Below the pieces are notes generated by a model that made no database searches, was not told the origin of the DNA, and saw only the letters and a program-made list of their open reading frames with translations. Below, piece after piece: positions 21,207-30,363 of a DNA stretch of 64,000 nucleotides (within the stretch, counting starts at the first letter, position 1; each line of letters starts with the position of its first letter). Origin of the DNA: Kluyveromyces lactis (lineage: Eukaryota; Ascomycota; Saccharomycetes; Saccharomycetales; Saccharomycetaceae); NCBI RefSeq assembly GCF_000002515.2, contig NC_006039.1, forward strand, positions 1 to 64,000. The letters are read 5' to 3'. Made by a program: the position numbers and the translations under genes.

Positions 21207-22124
21207 CTCGTAGCCGAATTATAAACTTTACCTTTTTGATGGAGCGTGTGTAAGACATAGATATCTCACCCTGCTATCATACCGCAGATACACAAACCAA
21301 AAAATGATTGCTACTCAATCCACTAGTATATACTTGGATATTTACTAGCCCAAATGAAGCAATATCTCGTGTGAAGCTATTCTCAATTGTGAATTTAAGT
21401 GGACTTATCAGTCATTCCTCCAGCAATCAAGAAGAGATGTTGCCGAACAGGATATTCCGTGCAACACCTGAAATACCGAAAAAAAACTAACTCTCACAAA
21501 AGACAACAAAAGACAACAAAAGATCTTATCAAATGAATCGCGAATAGAAGTAGAATGTGACTGGCCTAGTTGAAGATACGTTTGGGTATCATATTACAAT
21601 CATGAGCTTTTGCAAAGTCTTATAAACTTTCAAATACCAATATACGATGATGTAGTCGGAGAAACGCTTTCCATGCAAAAAAATGTCCAAAAGTTCATCG
21701 TTGTCATAACTTTCTCGATTAATATGAATTACTGAATGTGATGTTCTTACGTCAGGTCTAGTAAACCAATAGTTACTTACTTTATGCTAATTTATATGAA
21801 ATACCTACTGAGAATTAACATACTTTATATTCTATTTTTTTTGATTGTGGTAAGATTTAATCATCTTACACTCAGGTGCCTTTCGGGCACCCCATCATCA
21901 AGAAAATACTCTAACCTGGCTGGTTTCTTATTTAATCACACCATTTGTTTGAAATATTTTGGTTTTATTTTCAAAATGTTCTTTGATTTCATCATCGTAA
22001 CTGGCTGGCCTATGCTTGTAGCAAGCAGATGACAGGCCACGAAAAGAAGAGTGAATCATGTGACTTGGAAGAATACAGACTGTATTCATAAGCAAAAGTA
22101 CCTTTTCCACATACTGTTTGTATG
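21207..22124. other. Intergenic, no gene seen
   Basis: This 0.9-kb AT-rich gap lies between the monooxygenase and the first LTR of the HML-flanking cluster. A short tandem repeat of AAAAGACAAC occurs near 21497-21520. No frame is convincing. Confidence 0.5.
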
Positions 22125-22433
22125 TGTTGTAAATTGAGAGTGAATTGATTATGGTCACGGGATTTAATGGGTCACGTGATACTACTTGAATAAAGGCCGC
22201 ATAGCCACAACTCACTTCAGAATATTCTAGAATGCTCCAATTGGTTGTATTGATGTTGCTGAACGAAATTATATAAGTAGCGGGATTGTTTCACGCATAG
22301 TGAAGCAATCAAAGCTCAAGAAATTGAGGAAGTTTACCCCTACAAAATATAACATCTACTTATTATCTAACAAAAATATAAAATACAAGAATGAATACTA
22401 AAAAGAATCTGTCATTCAAAATCCAGTCCAACA
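22125..22433 (+). mobile_element. Complete solo LTR with 5-bp target duplication
   Basis: This 309-bp element starts TGTTG and ends CAACA. It is flanked by perfect direct repeats GTATG at 22120-22124 and 22434-22438, the 5-bp target duplication typical of Ty1/copia insertion. It contains a CACGTG site, AATTATATAAGTAGCGGG as a TATA region, and AT-rich sequence toward the 3' end. It is distinct in sequence from the other LTRs here, though the last bases (ATCCAGTCCAACA) match them. It is the best preserved insertion in the window and marks loss of a full element by LTR-LTR recombination. Confidence 0.9.
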
Positions 22434-22599
22434 GTATGTTTTGACGTACTATTAACATCTCTCAATATAATATTTTATGCTATTCCCTCGTATTATACAT
22501 GACAGCCAAAGGGTTGTATTCAGAGAAAGAGAATTATGGTATTTTATGGCCTTGCACGAGATCTCTAGCCTTCCATTTTGTGAAAGTAACATATATTAT

Positions 22600-22810
22600 A
22601 AGGCTACAGTCACTATACTAGGATCGAGGCCACAGAATCCGGAAATTCAACAACAGAGCCAAAACCGATTTAGTGAGATGGTTTATTCACCCAACTATCC
22701 CATCTGGATTTGAAGACGGATCGATTATTGTTCTATGCTTAATTATATGTCACAAAGAAGAAAAGAAGGAGAACATTTTAAAAAACACCACATAGTATCC
22801 AGTTACGCAA
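22600..22810 (+). mobile_element. Decayed solo LTR fragment
   Basis: Shared blocks are ACTAGGATCGAGGCCACAG, GTTTATTCACCCAACTATCC, CATCTGGATTTGAAGACGG and ATTATTGTTCTATGCTTAAT, followed by AGAAAAGAAGGAGAACATT and AGTATCCAGTTACGCAA. The termini are lost. It sits between two better LTR copies. Confidence 0.55.
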
Positions 22811-22893
22811 ACCACAAATAAATATAGTGTCGGGCTCGAATCAAAAAAAAAAAAAACAAGCCTTATGGCTTAACAAAAAAAGAGGAGCAGTAT

Positions 22894-23276
22894 TGTTGTT
22901 CACTGGAGTTGTAGGAACATTTCTAAGGCGCCAGTTATTGATCCATTACTAATATGAAGATGAACTAGGATCAAGGGTGCAGCGTTTGGTGATTGGAAGC
23001 CCAATCCAAAAAGTACATAAGTAGAAGGTTTCTTCATCCAATTTTACCATCTGGATTTGACGAGATATTAATTATTGTTCTATATTAGCTTACATGTCAG
23101 GTATAAGAAACAAAGGAGACCACCCTAAGTAATTTACTTAATTAGTCGAGCACCAATTTAATTATCCATTTATTACATTAGCAACTATAAGTCGAAATAG
23201 CATCCATTTTAATCAATACTACTAACCCTCTATGCCAAACCCCTACTACCAAACATGATGAATATCCAGTCCAACA
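22894..23276 (+). mobile_element. Solo LTR, Ty1/copia type
   Basis: This 383-bp element starts TGTTG and ends CAACA and is closely related along its length to the copies at 8405 and 29902. AAGTACATAAGTAGAAGG occupies the TATA position, giving plus-strand orientation. No target duplication is visible (AGTAT before, CAGAC after). Confidence 0.8.
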
Positions 23277-23542
23277 CAGACAACTTCTTGGTTCAATCAT
23301 TTTGCATGGCATGGGTCAGACCAACAGATCGACGTCATTGGAGAGTCTTCTGAATGTTCAGGTAACCTGTACAATTGCTATGCCTACAGTTTCATCATTT
23401 GAAAAAAAGCTCTGTAATGAGCCTCGTATATTATTCTCCTACGGAAAAAATGAAAAATACAACAGCGTTTAAAATTAGTTGGCTTTTTATGCTGAAATGA
23501 CAATCAGCATACATAATACGTATGAAGTTACTACAATATTAT

Positions 23543-23549
23543 TTACCCG
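23543..23549 (+). promoter_or_regulatory. Reb1-type site at the telomere-side edge of the silent cassette
   Basis: TTACCCG lies about 175 bp before the first open frame of the HML cassette, followed by two GGAC-containing half repeats (CGGACATACGGACAATCGCGGAC). In K. lactis, Reb1 binding is reported to be part of HML-alpha silencer function, so this is a candidate silencer element. Position and function are inference. Confidence 0.4.
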
Positions 23550-23717
23550 GACATACGGACAATCGCGGACATTTTGCCGCCAACGGCAAGTGATACCAGT
23601 TCATTTATTTTTTTTGGAACAGGTTGCTCATACTGTCATTAACCACGAAGAAAGTCGGTGTGTAAAAAATTTGCTGGAGTTTAGCATGAAAGAGAAGAAG
23701 CTAAAGACAGAAGCGGC

Positions 23718-24050
23718 ATGATATTGAAAAGTCTAGTTGAATCGAGTATCAAATCGCTCCAGGATCCGATCGCCTCTCTTGATGTGTCAGACCTTGCCAC
23801 CGATCTTTCCAATGCCTTCATCGATGGTGATATCAATACCATAGTCAATATTCTGCCCGAGTTTGTCTCACTACTGCTCCGCTGCCCACAGGAGATGCAG
23901 ACCATAGCAGAAGACTTCTTGCGATGCTTATCCTCGGCAAAGCAGACCGATTCCGTGATAAACGCCAACATTGCGTTCCAGGAAAAGCTTAAGAGGTTGG
24001 GTGAAATTAGACAATATAGTTACAGATATGGTGATAGTGATGAAGTTTGA
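23718..24050 (+). CDS. Small frame at the cassette edge, possibly the 3' end of a MAT-flanking gene
   Basis: The ATG at 23718 gives 110 residues of good coding character, rich in helix-forming residues (VSDLATDLSNAFIDGDINTI, ILPEFVSLLLRCPQEMQTIA, EKLKRLGEIRQYSYRYGDSD). The frame is also open without an ATG back to 23685, so the true N-terminus may be missing. It converges on alpha1, with stop codons only 74 bp apart. Silent cassettes are bounded by copied sequence from MAT flanks, so this could be the duplicated tail of the gene beside MAT. The ending slightly recalls the C-terminus of Sla2-type proteins, but the body does not look like the I/LWEQ domain. I cannot name it. Confidence 0.5.
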   Translation: MILKSLVESSIKSLQDPIASLDVSDLATDLSNAFIDGDINTIVNILPEFVSLLLRCPQEMQTIAEDFLRCLSSAKQTDSVINANIAFQEKLKRLGEIRQYSYRYGDSDEV

Positions 24051-24123
24051 TGCATTTTATTTACCGTATATATTGTTTATATACATATATCATTCAATTA
24101 GTTAATTGGTGAAATTAAGTTAC

Positions 24124-24909
24124 TCAGACTGAGTTCATCAAGGAATAGCAATCAGAAATGATTAGATTTGTTCTATCAAAAGAGGTGGCAAGGAACTCAG
24201 TATCAAAAAATATGGGATCAACAAGCCAATCTGCCGAATTATCAGATTGAGAGAACGTGATGTCTTTTTGGTTTGGGGAATCTATTCTTTGCTTAAAACC
24301 GCTGTTGTAAATGTTTTCCACGTACGGCTTTTTTGTTGTTGGTGTCAAGCACTCTTCGTATTGTACAATTTCATACAACCACTGTTTATCGATACCATAG
24401 TTAACTTCTAACCAATTAAAAAAATGCTTGCCTGAGGCATCGCAGTTATATTCCTGTGCGATCAATTCCCAATTCTTTCTTGTCTGTTTATCTACTGTCC
24501 AGTGTTTAGAAATTATTGTTGATAACTCTGTTTGGGTAAGAATTCCATTCAGTAGCCTGGAGTAATAGCTTCGGAAAGCTATAAAATCATTTATCTGCTT
24601 CTTTTTAGTTTTCGTCTTCACATCCCTAGATGAAAGTTGGTTAGAATTTCCTAGCGACATTAAAACCTCTGATTTATTGAGTGTCTTTACCTTCTCCTTT
24701 ATGTAGGCCACCAGTACTTGAGGAGGAGCAGGTATGGACGTTGGTGTAACCTTTGACATATAAAGGTTTACGCCTTCATGTTTTCGATATCTTGAACTAA
24801 CACTGGGCTTACGTATCATTCCAGACCTAATCTTTTTTGAAGTCTTTCTTACCGATGAACAGCTTCTTTTACTGACTGCCACTTTAAAGGTTGGAGCATT
24901 CGATTTCAT
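24124..24909 (-). CDS. HMLALPHA1: Mating-type protein alpha1 (silent copy, HML-alpha)
   Basis: The 261-residue protein carries an alpha-box DNA-binding domain at about residues 102-157 (QINDFIAFRSYYSRLL, then NWELIAQEYNCD), the defining domain of MATalpha1 co-activators. The N-terminus is basic. In K. lactis, alpha1 switches on alpha-specific genes when expressed from MAT; the copy here would be silenced by Sir-dependent chromatin. It is divergent from alpha2 across a short shared promoter, the standard alpha-idiomorph arrangement. The frame is intact, as needed for a donor cassette. Whether it is HML or the active MAT is decided by context: it lies 24 kb from a telomere next to CHA1, as HML does in S. 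cerevisiae. Confidence 0.95.
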   Translation of the reverse strand: MKSNAPTFKVAVSKRSCSSVRKTSKKIRSGMIRKPSVSSRYRKHEGVNLYMSKVTPTSIPAPPQVLVAYIKEKVKTLNKSEVLMSLGNSNQLSSRDVKTKTKKKQINDFIAFRSYYSRLLNGILTQTELSTIISKHWTVDKQTRKNWELIAQEYNCDASGKHFFNWLEVNYGIDKQWLYEIVQYEECLTPTTKKPYVENIYNSGFKQRIDSPNQKDITFSQSDNSADWLVDPIFFDTEFLATSFDRTNLIISDCYSLMNSV

Positions 24910-25131
24910 TTTTTGGCGTTACTTTTTTGTATTTCTTTGATAGGATCTATGGAAATGGTCGAGTTGTGACCTTTCACTTCTGATTTAATCATGGTATTTA
25001 TATGAAACTGACACTGTCGCCTCAAGAAAGTTTCATGTCTAAAAAAAAATAGTATAAAGACATTTGAGCTGAAGAATTATACCAAATTCTTAAAATAAAT
25101 TCCAGTGAAGGACAACCCCAACAAGGCAAAA
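24910..25131. promoter_or_regulatory. Divergent alpha1/alpha2 promoter
   Basis: These 222 bp separate the two start codons. They contain TGAAAC at 25003-25008 and its inverse GTTTCA at 25030-25035, the core of Ste12-type pheromone-response elements, separated by CGCCTCAAGAAA, whose CCTCAAGA resembles an Rme1-type core. A TATA-like AGTATAAAGAC lies near 25051 on the alpha2 side and GGTATTTATATG near 24993. Confidence 0.5.
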
Positions 25132-25803
25132 ATGAGTAGAATACCCATACACTCATTGCTAAACCCATCAGAAAGTTGTAAAAGCATCAGTAATGTACCC
25201 AGCAATTACAGAGACTTAAGCACCTTCAACAAGGAGAGAGCAAAAGTAATTACTACATTTCAAGAGATGTTTTATTCAATGCTAGAAAATAATGACGATT
25301 ACAATAAAATTGAGTCGTTGATTAGAAACTTTCAACCAAAATTGACATGGTCACACAAGTGCGAAAGCTTGACATTTAAACAGAAGGCCTATCTCACAGC
25401 AATAATTCAAAAGTCCATTAAGAGTTTACTTGTGTTACTCAAAGAGAAAGGAAAAATGAGAGAGATTGAATTTAGCAGGAAAGAGGTCCGTAAAATTAAT
25501 AAATACCGACAATCCTCTAAGAACTTTGAGTCCGTTAATATAAAAATTCTAACTCAAGATTTAATGCACTCCAACAATAACGAATTTAAGAAAGGAAAAA
25601 GATTTCCTAAATCCCATATACAGCTCCTGGAGAACTGGTATAGTATGAATAGAAGAAACCCTTACCTCGCTGAAAATGATTTGGCCTATATAAGTAAAAA
25701 CACCACTTTGACTAAAACCCAAATAAAAAATTGGTTAGCTAACAGAAGACGAAAAGATAAAATTACTGAAGTTTCGTCAGATATAAGAAACATTCTTAAT
25801 TAA
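25132..25803 (+). CDS. HMLALPHA2: Mating-type homeodomain protein alpha2 (silent copy, HML-alpha)
   Basis: From the ATG at 25132 the product is 223 residues beginning MSRIPIHSLLNP, which aligns with the start of S. cerevisiae alpha2 (MNKIPIKDLLNP); a longer frame needs GTG at 25105. The C-terminal TALE-type homeodomain spans about 153-210, with the three-residue loop extension near NRRNPYL and recognition helix IKNWLANRRRKDK. The N-terminal region would mediate dimerisation. In alpha/a diploids the partner is a1. The segment between N-terminus and homeodomain keeps the VKILTQDL-like linker motif (IKILTQDLMHS). The frame is intact. Confidence 0.95.
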   Translation: MSRIPIHSLLNPSESCKSISNVPSNYRDLSTFNKERAKVITTFQEMFYSMLENNDDYNKIESLIRNFQPKLTWSHKCESLTFKQKAYLTAIIQKSIKSLLVLLKEKGKMREIEFSRKEVRKINKYRQSSKNFESVNIKILTQDLMHSNNNEFKKGKRFPKSHIQLLENWYSMNRRNPYLAENDLAYISKNTTLTKTQIKNWLANRRRKDKITEVSSDIRNILN

Positions 25804-26145
25804 TGTAGTTAATAGAGCATAGCATTACTCACACTCAAATTGTTAACCATAAATAATGAAGGTACTCTCGCAAGTATTTTAATCAATTCACACGTTTAAA
25901 TTCTTATGGGTCCGTTTCTTGGGATTAATGACATACTAAAACTGGGACATTGAAGAGCCTCATTTGTCACTTATATGGAACCAATCAAGGTGTACGGGTT
26001 TTGGACATTTATAAAATATCTTAATTCAACGCTAGATTATCTACCAAACGAGTACCAGCGACAGGGCCCCTTTCAACAAAGTTGAAATACTTCATATATC
26101 GCTTAACTTAAAATAGACTCACATATTTAATAATTTTTTACAGAC
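25804..26145. other. Convergent gap between alpha2 and alpha3
   Basis: This 342-bp AT-rich region contains both 3' ends. No gene is seen. Confidence 0.5.
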
Positions 26146-28839
26146 TTAGAACGGCAGCGGAAAGTTACCGTTAGCTTTAACGTCAGCATAACATTGATAA
26201 TATTTCAAGCATCTTATCCATGAATCGTACTTGAATCCTTTTTCTGGTTTATTGGTTTTAGCTTTCCATTGAGGTTCTGACTGCGTACGTTGCTTGATAT
26301 ATGTCATTTCTTCTATAATACTCTTGAAAGATGGACACTGAGTGATAAGTAATCTAGTTTCTTCATCGGCTAGAAAGAAGTTAAATATTCTAAGTTTTCC
26401 CTCACTCTCATCGTCAATCTCGGAATGCTTGTTTTCGGAAATCATATCAATTTCAGTCTCATAATCAAGTTTCCTACAGTTAGCATCGGACATTTGTTTC
26501 GTAGTATTGCAAACACCGTTAATGGTCACGTCGGAAATTTCAAAGCTCATATTTTCTGTACTCTCAATCTTAGTATCACTTTGTAGAGATTCATGTTGTA
26601 CTAAAGGAACTCCGTTATTTCGTTTTCCAAATCTTTGCAAAGTATACCCATGATAAAAGGGGAATTTCTGCTTATATAAACTCACAAGATGAATACAAGT
26701 CGATGATGGGCTGACCTTTGCATCATTACACCCACAAATCCAGGTAGTCATATTAGTCCCGTATTGCTGGCATTCGTTGAAAACGTCCTTTTCTTGTAAA
26801 CAATTGAGTTCTTGAAGAATATTTTTCCACTCTATGATCCATTGTTTTCTCCATGTTGGTAAATGTTTCCTGTGGTTCTGAACCAAACAATTGCTATCGT
26901 ACTCTTTTTCAAATTTTTTTGTTATTCGTATACTTTCCTTAATTTTCGCTACTTCTTTATTGAGCAAAATGTAAATGAGCGTATCAAATCTATAGTTTCT
27001 AGAACCTGATAAATTCCACGATTTAAGTTGGTTAAAGTAACTTTCACACATCATAGATGTTCTTAGCACTGAAAAGAAAGTTGGCTTTCCTACTCTGCTC
27101 ATAATCTGGAATGAAGTGAAGTTGTAATATTGATTGAAAAGGTAACAAAAATAACATGGCAAAGAAAACTTTTGGACAGTAATTACATAAAGCTGTTTCA
27201 AATGATACTCATATAACTTCAAAACTTTGACGTTTTCGCTATCCGAATCTTGGAATACTTTGTTAAGGCCTGCAGAATGCAATAAAATATGATCACAAAT
27301 TGCAATTCTAACAAGTCTGACAATTTCTCTTATTTGATACTCTGAGACTTTCTCTTGGTATTTTTCCTCATATCTGGTAGGATCAAAAATATTATCATCA
27401 ACCCATTCGTAATTCAAAAGAGACTGGAATTGTTGATGGAACAAAGATTCAGTCATGTTTTTCTTAGAGGCAAGCCTTTTACACCGAATTGCTGTCAGTG
27501 TATGAAACAAGCATATCTGATTCGAGCATTTCAACAAATTAATTGCTTTTATCTCGGCTAATGACCAGTCACTGTTGATACATTTCACTTTGGGGAGTTT
27601 TTGTAAAACACTTCTCAAAAACCATAGGATTGTTAGATGGTCAACATTATTTGTTTCGGTTGCCATAAAGCCCACAGGCACCCCCTTGCCAAAAAAGCTT
27701 GCAACTACAACGAAATATTGTTTATAGTCTGTTGATAAGCAGAAGGTTGAATCAATTACAATTTCGGTCACATCATGTTGAATTTCAGATATAATTCTCT
27801 CATAAATAAAAGCAATAGGTTTAGCTTTTTGTAAACTAATGTTCAAATCAGCTGAACAGTTGTCCACTGGAAGAAGTGCCACATCTCCAGTATTTTGAAA
27901 ACGCTTTAGAATTTTAGAAGCGCTTCTTTTCGAATCTGGGTCCAAATTCCACTGAGACTCTGAAATCTCTTTCCATATTTTACGGACTATCGCCTTTGCA
28001 TCAAAACTCTTAGTAAACTCTAAATATACTGGTGTTCGTTTCAAACATTCAAAACATTCTCTTGCGGTAAAGCATAGGTTAGTTGAAATGTACTGTCTAA
28101 GGGAAGCTGGAATGATTGTTATGGGTAAGGTTTCGTGTTTTGACTTGTGACAAAAACAGATCTTTATCGTGTTAAGCTTAACATTAAAATGAACTGAAAA
28201 AGAAGAGAAGCAATTGAATTGTTTTAAATTATCAGGATCGTGATGCTTTTTTACATTACATCTAGGTTTGAGTATTTGGTGGCACTTATCTTGTTTGCAG
28301 TGACACTTTAAAATAATGGTATTTACACGGTATCCTGTCCAGCCACGAACAAAAATGTAACCGGTACCTTCCCTTATAAGTTCTAGAAGTCTTTCGCGGA
28401 TGTTTTTGCACTCCTCTATCAATTGTTCATTTTTCAAAGTGATGACGTGCATTTGTTTTTCGGATTCAATCTTTGTTTGATTATTACTTTGATATTTTCT
28501 ATCTAAAAAACTGATTGTCTTGGTGTCAATTTTACAATTTTTGTCACCGTCAATAAAAATATTATCTGAATACGAAGTCGAAGAGTCAACTGCTGGCTTA
28601 CCTCTAGTAGTATAGGCATCAAAATTGAAATCAAATACTTGCTCATATTCTCCGACACCTTTGCTTGTAACCAACCAATGCTCAAAATTTTTAAAATCTG
28701 AATCATTAAGGACAAGTGACGCTCTCTTGATTTCATTTAATTTTCTTCTTTTCTCTTCTCTTAATTTTCTTTTTCTAGTTTCGGATTCATAAGAGCCACT
28801 TGGATGAATAACCCACCTTGTTACATCCACTTGTGCCAT
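26146..28839 (-). CDS. HMLALPHA3: alpha3, domesticated MULE-type transposase in the silent alpha cassette
   Basis: From the first ATG (28839, MAQVDVTRWV) the protein is 897 residues; the longer frame starts with TTG. An N-terminal zinc-binding stretch (CHCKQDKCHQ..RCNVKKHH) precedes a MULE-type transposase core: IVIDSTFCLS with D363, the INSDWSLAEIKAI segment with D424, and CLFHTLTAI. Near the C-terminus is a SWIM-type zinc finger (WICGC..STCIHLVSLY). K. lactis alpha3 is known as a transposon-derived gene of the alpha idiomorph required for alpha-to-a switching by excision from MAT. The uninterrupted frame of 2.7 kb in a silent locus shows maintenance by gene conversion with MAT. It is absent from S. 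cerevisiae cassettes. Confidence 0.92.
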   Translation of the reverse strand: MAQVDVTRWVIHPSGSYESETRKRKLREEKRRKLNEIKRASLVLNDSDFKNFEHWLVTSKGVGEYEQVFDFNFDAYTTRGKPAVDSSTSYSDNIFIDGDKNCKIDTKTISFLDRKYQSNNQTKIESEKQMHVITLKNEQLIEECKNIRERLLELIREGTGYIFVRGWTGYRVNTIILKCHCKQDKCHQILKPRCNVKKHHDPDNLKQFNCFSSFSVHFNVKLNTIKICFCHKSKHETLPITIIPASLRQYISTNLCFTARECFECLKRTPVYLEFTKSFDAKAIVRKIWKEISESQWNLDPDSKRSASKILKRFQNTGDVALLPVDNCSADLNISLQKAKPIAFIYERIISEIQHDVTEIVIDSTFCLSTDYKQYFVVVASFFGKGVPVGFMATETNNVDHLTILWFLRSVLQKLPKVKCINSDWSLAEIKAINLLKCSNQICLFHTLTAIRCKRLASKKNMTESLFHQQFQSLLNYEWVDDNIFDPTRYEEKYQEKVSEYQIREIVRLVRIAICDHILLHSAGLNKVFQDSDSENVKVLKLYEYHLKQLYVITVQKFSLPCYFCYLFNQYYNFTSFQIMSRVGKPTFFSVLRTSMMCESYFNQLKSWNLSGSRNYRFDTLIYILLNKEVAKIKESIRITKKFEKEYDSNCLVQNHRKHLPTWRKQWIIEWKNILQELNCLQEKDVFNECQQYGTNMTTWICGCNDAKVSPSSTCIHLVSLYKQKFPFYHGYTLQRFGKRNNGVPLVQHESLQSDTKIESTENMSFEISDVTINGVCNTTKQMSDANCRKLDYETEIDMISENKHSEIDDESEGKLRIFNFFLADEETRLLITQCPSFKSIIEEMTYIKQRTQSEPQWKAKTNKPEKGFKYDSWIRCLKYYQCYADVKANGNFPLPF

Positions 28840-29343
28840 TTTTATGATTTTTCTTTGATTTTGGGTTAGTAAAATGATTAATATTGTTCTAAACCATTTC
28901 AATACTTACAAATTCCATAAATTAATCGATGATTTAATTTTATGGTGCTGTTGAATATTGGATTGGGCTGATGTCGTTAATTTCATTCTTCAATTGAGAG
29001 TGTTATAATGACTTCAAGGTATTTATATGCTGAAGCTTGAATGTCAGTTTTTATTATGATTGGCATTATTTTTGTTTTTCGAAAATTGACAACAGGTAAA
29101 GACGCGAACCATATTTTCAGAAGCCAAATCGCGAACAGAATTCAAGAATACACGTTAATGGAACAAAGCAAGTACCACAAAATTGAAACCTCAAAAAAAA
29201 GTCCATTGTAACACGAAAGACAGACATATCAAGAACTCGTACGGTATGAGCATTTGCTGTAATCAAGTCCTTTTATTTTTGATCAAAAATAAATATTTTA
29301 AATATAAATAAAATATAATAAATAAAATATAATAAATATATAA
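28840..29343. other. Upstream region of alpha3
   Basis: These 0.5 kb hold the presumed alpha3 promoter. AAACCTCAAAA at 29186-29196 matches the Rme1/Mts1 consensus at 10 of 11 positions. A very AT-rich block of repeated AATAAATATAAT-like words runs from about 29280 to 29343. Its function, if any, is unknown. Confidence 0.4.
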
Positions 29344-29616
29344 TCAAGGCAGTATCTCTCCGAACATCACAAACACAAACCCTTCTAGGTCAAAGTTATT
29401 GATGATTGATGGATCTTGAGATTGGACTGCACAGAGGGAATCGACTATCTTTAACCACACTGGAGAGTGAAGTTCACGGATTGTTATGATCCACAATGGT
29501 ACTAGCACATTGAGGTACTCTTTTACAAATTTCTCTAGTTCTTCATTTTTATTTTGATATGATTTACACTCAAGTATTCCCCATCCTTTTAATATACTAT
29601 GTTTTACTTCTTGTTG
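29344..29616 (-). pseudogene. 3' end of an unidentified gene, cut off at about 29620
   Basis: Reading the minus strand, a frame without any ATG near its start runs for 90 codons to a TGA at 29344-29346. It has strong protein character (HSILKGWGILECKSYQNKNE, then EYLNVLVPLWIITIRELHSP, then NFDLEGFVFVMFGEILP). Upstream of 29617 the coding character stops abruptly in poly-pyrimidine sequence. The hydrophobic-helix pattern resembles a HEAT-repeat protein, but I cannot name it. The likeliest reading is the tail of the gene that flanks MAT on this side, carried into HML as part of the repeated flank. Confidence 0.6.
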
Positions 29617-29901
29617 TCATCAACCAAAAATGTCTTTTCTTTTTTTGGATTAACTTTATTTTCGAAACTGACTTTTTACTTTAAGAAAATTGTCAGTTTT
29701 CCGCACTGAACTTGCTTGGGCGCATACAAAACCAAATGAAAATGAACTCTTCTGTAGGCGAAGAAAACGCTTTAATATATATACAAACACACCGAATTGA
29801 ATTCGTTTGTTTCTTTTCTTGTAGATACAACGAGATGTTTGGGGAAATAACTAAGTACCTTAATGAAGAGAAAAATATTCAGTTAAATAAACAACGTTTG
29901 G

Positions 29902-30363
29902 TGTTGTACGCATATTCCTAAGGCGACAGTTATTGCCAAATATTAGGCTGAAGTTCGATGAACTAGGATCAAGGCTACAGCGTTTGATGATTGGAAGCCC
30001 AATCTAAAAAGTATATAAGTAGAAGGTTTCTTCATCCTATCTTCCCCTCTGGATTTGACGACATACTAATTATTGTTCTACATTAAGTTATATGTCAGAT
30101 GTAAGAAACCAAGGAGAACACCGTAAGTAATTTACTTAATTAGTCGAAGTTTGTATGCCGAGCACCAATTTAACTATCCAATTATTTCAAGATTTATTAT
30201 ATTTATCAATAAATAAATTTAAAATATGTTCTAATACATATTTATTAATAATATGTTTTTGACTTTAACAACTACAAATCAGAATGGCATCCAGTTACAT
30301 CAATACTACTAACGCTCTATGCCAAGCCCCTACTACCAAACATGATGAATATCCAGTCCAACA
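29902..30363 (+). mobile_element. Solo LTR with AT-rich expansion
   Basis: This element starts TGTTG and ends CAACA, 462 bp long. It matches the LTR at 22894 through AACTAGGATCAAGGCTACAG, AAGTATATAAGTAGAAGG and ACATGATGAATATCCAG, with an extra AT-rich stretch of about 80 bp near 30185-30265. No target duplication is visible. It lies about 290 bp beyond the cut-off gene fragment on the centromere side of the cassette. Confidence 0.8.

Noticed and set aside
22168-22182. ATCACGTGA-like sequences as a centromere CDEI
   Set aside because: No AT-rich CDEII of the right length followed by CDEIII was found; this site is inside a solo LTR.
22477-22713. 78-codon plus-strand frame
   Set aside because: It runs into a decayed LTR and has no protein-like conservation evidence.
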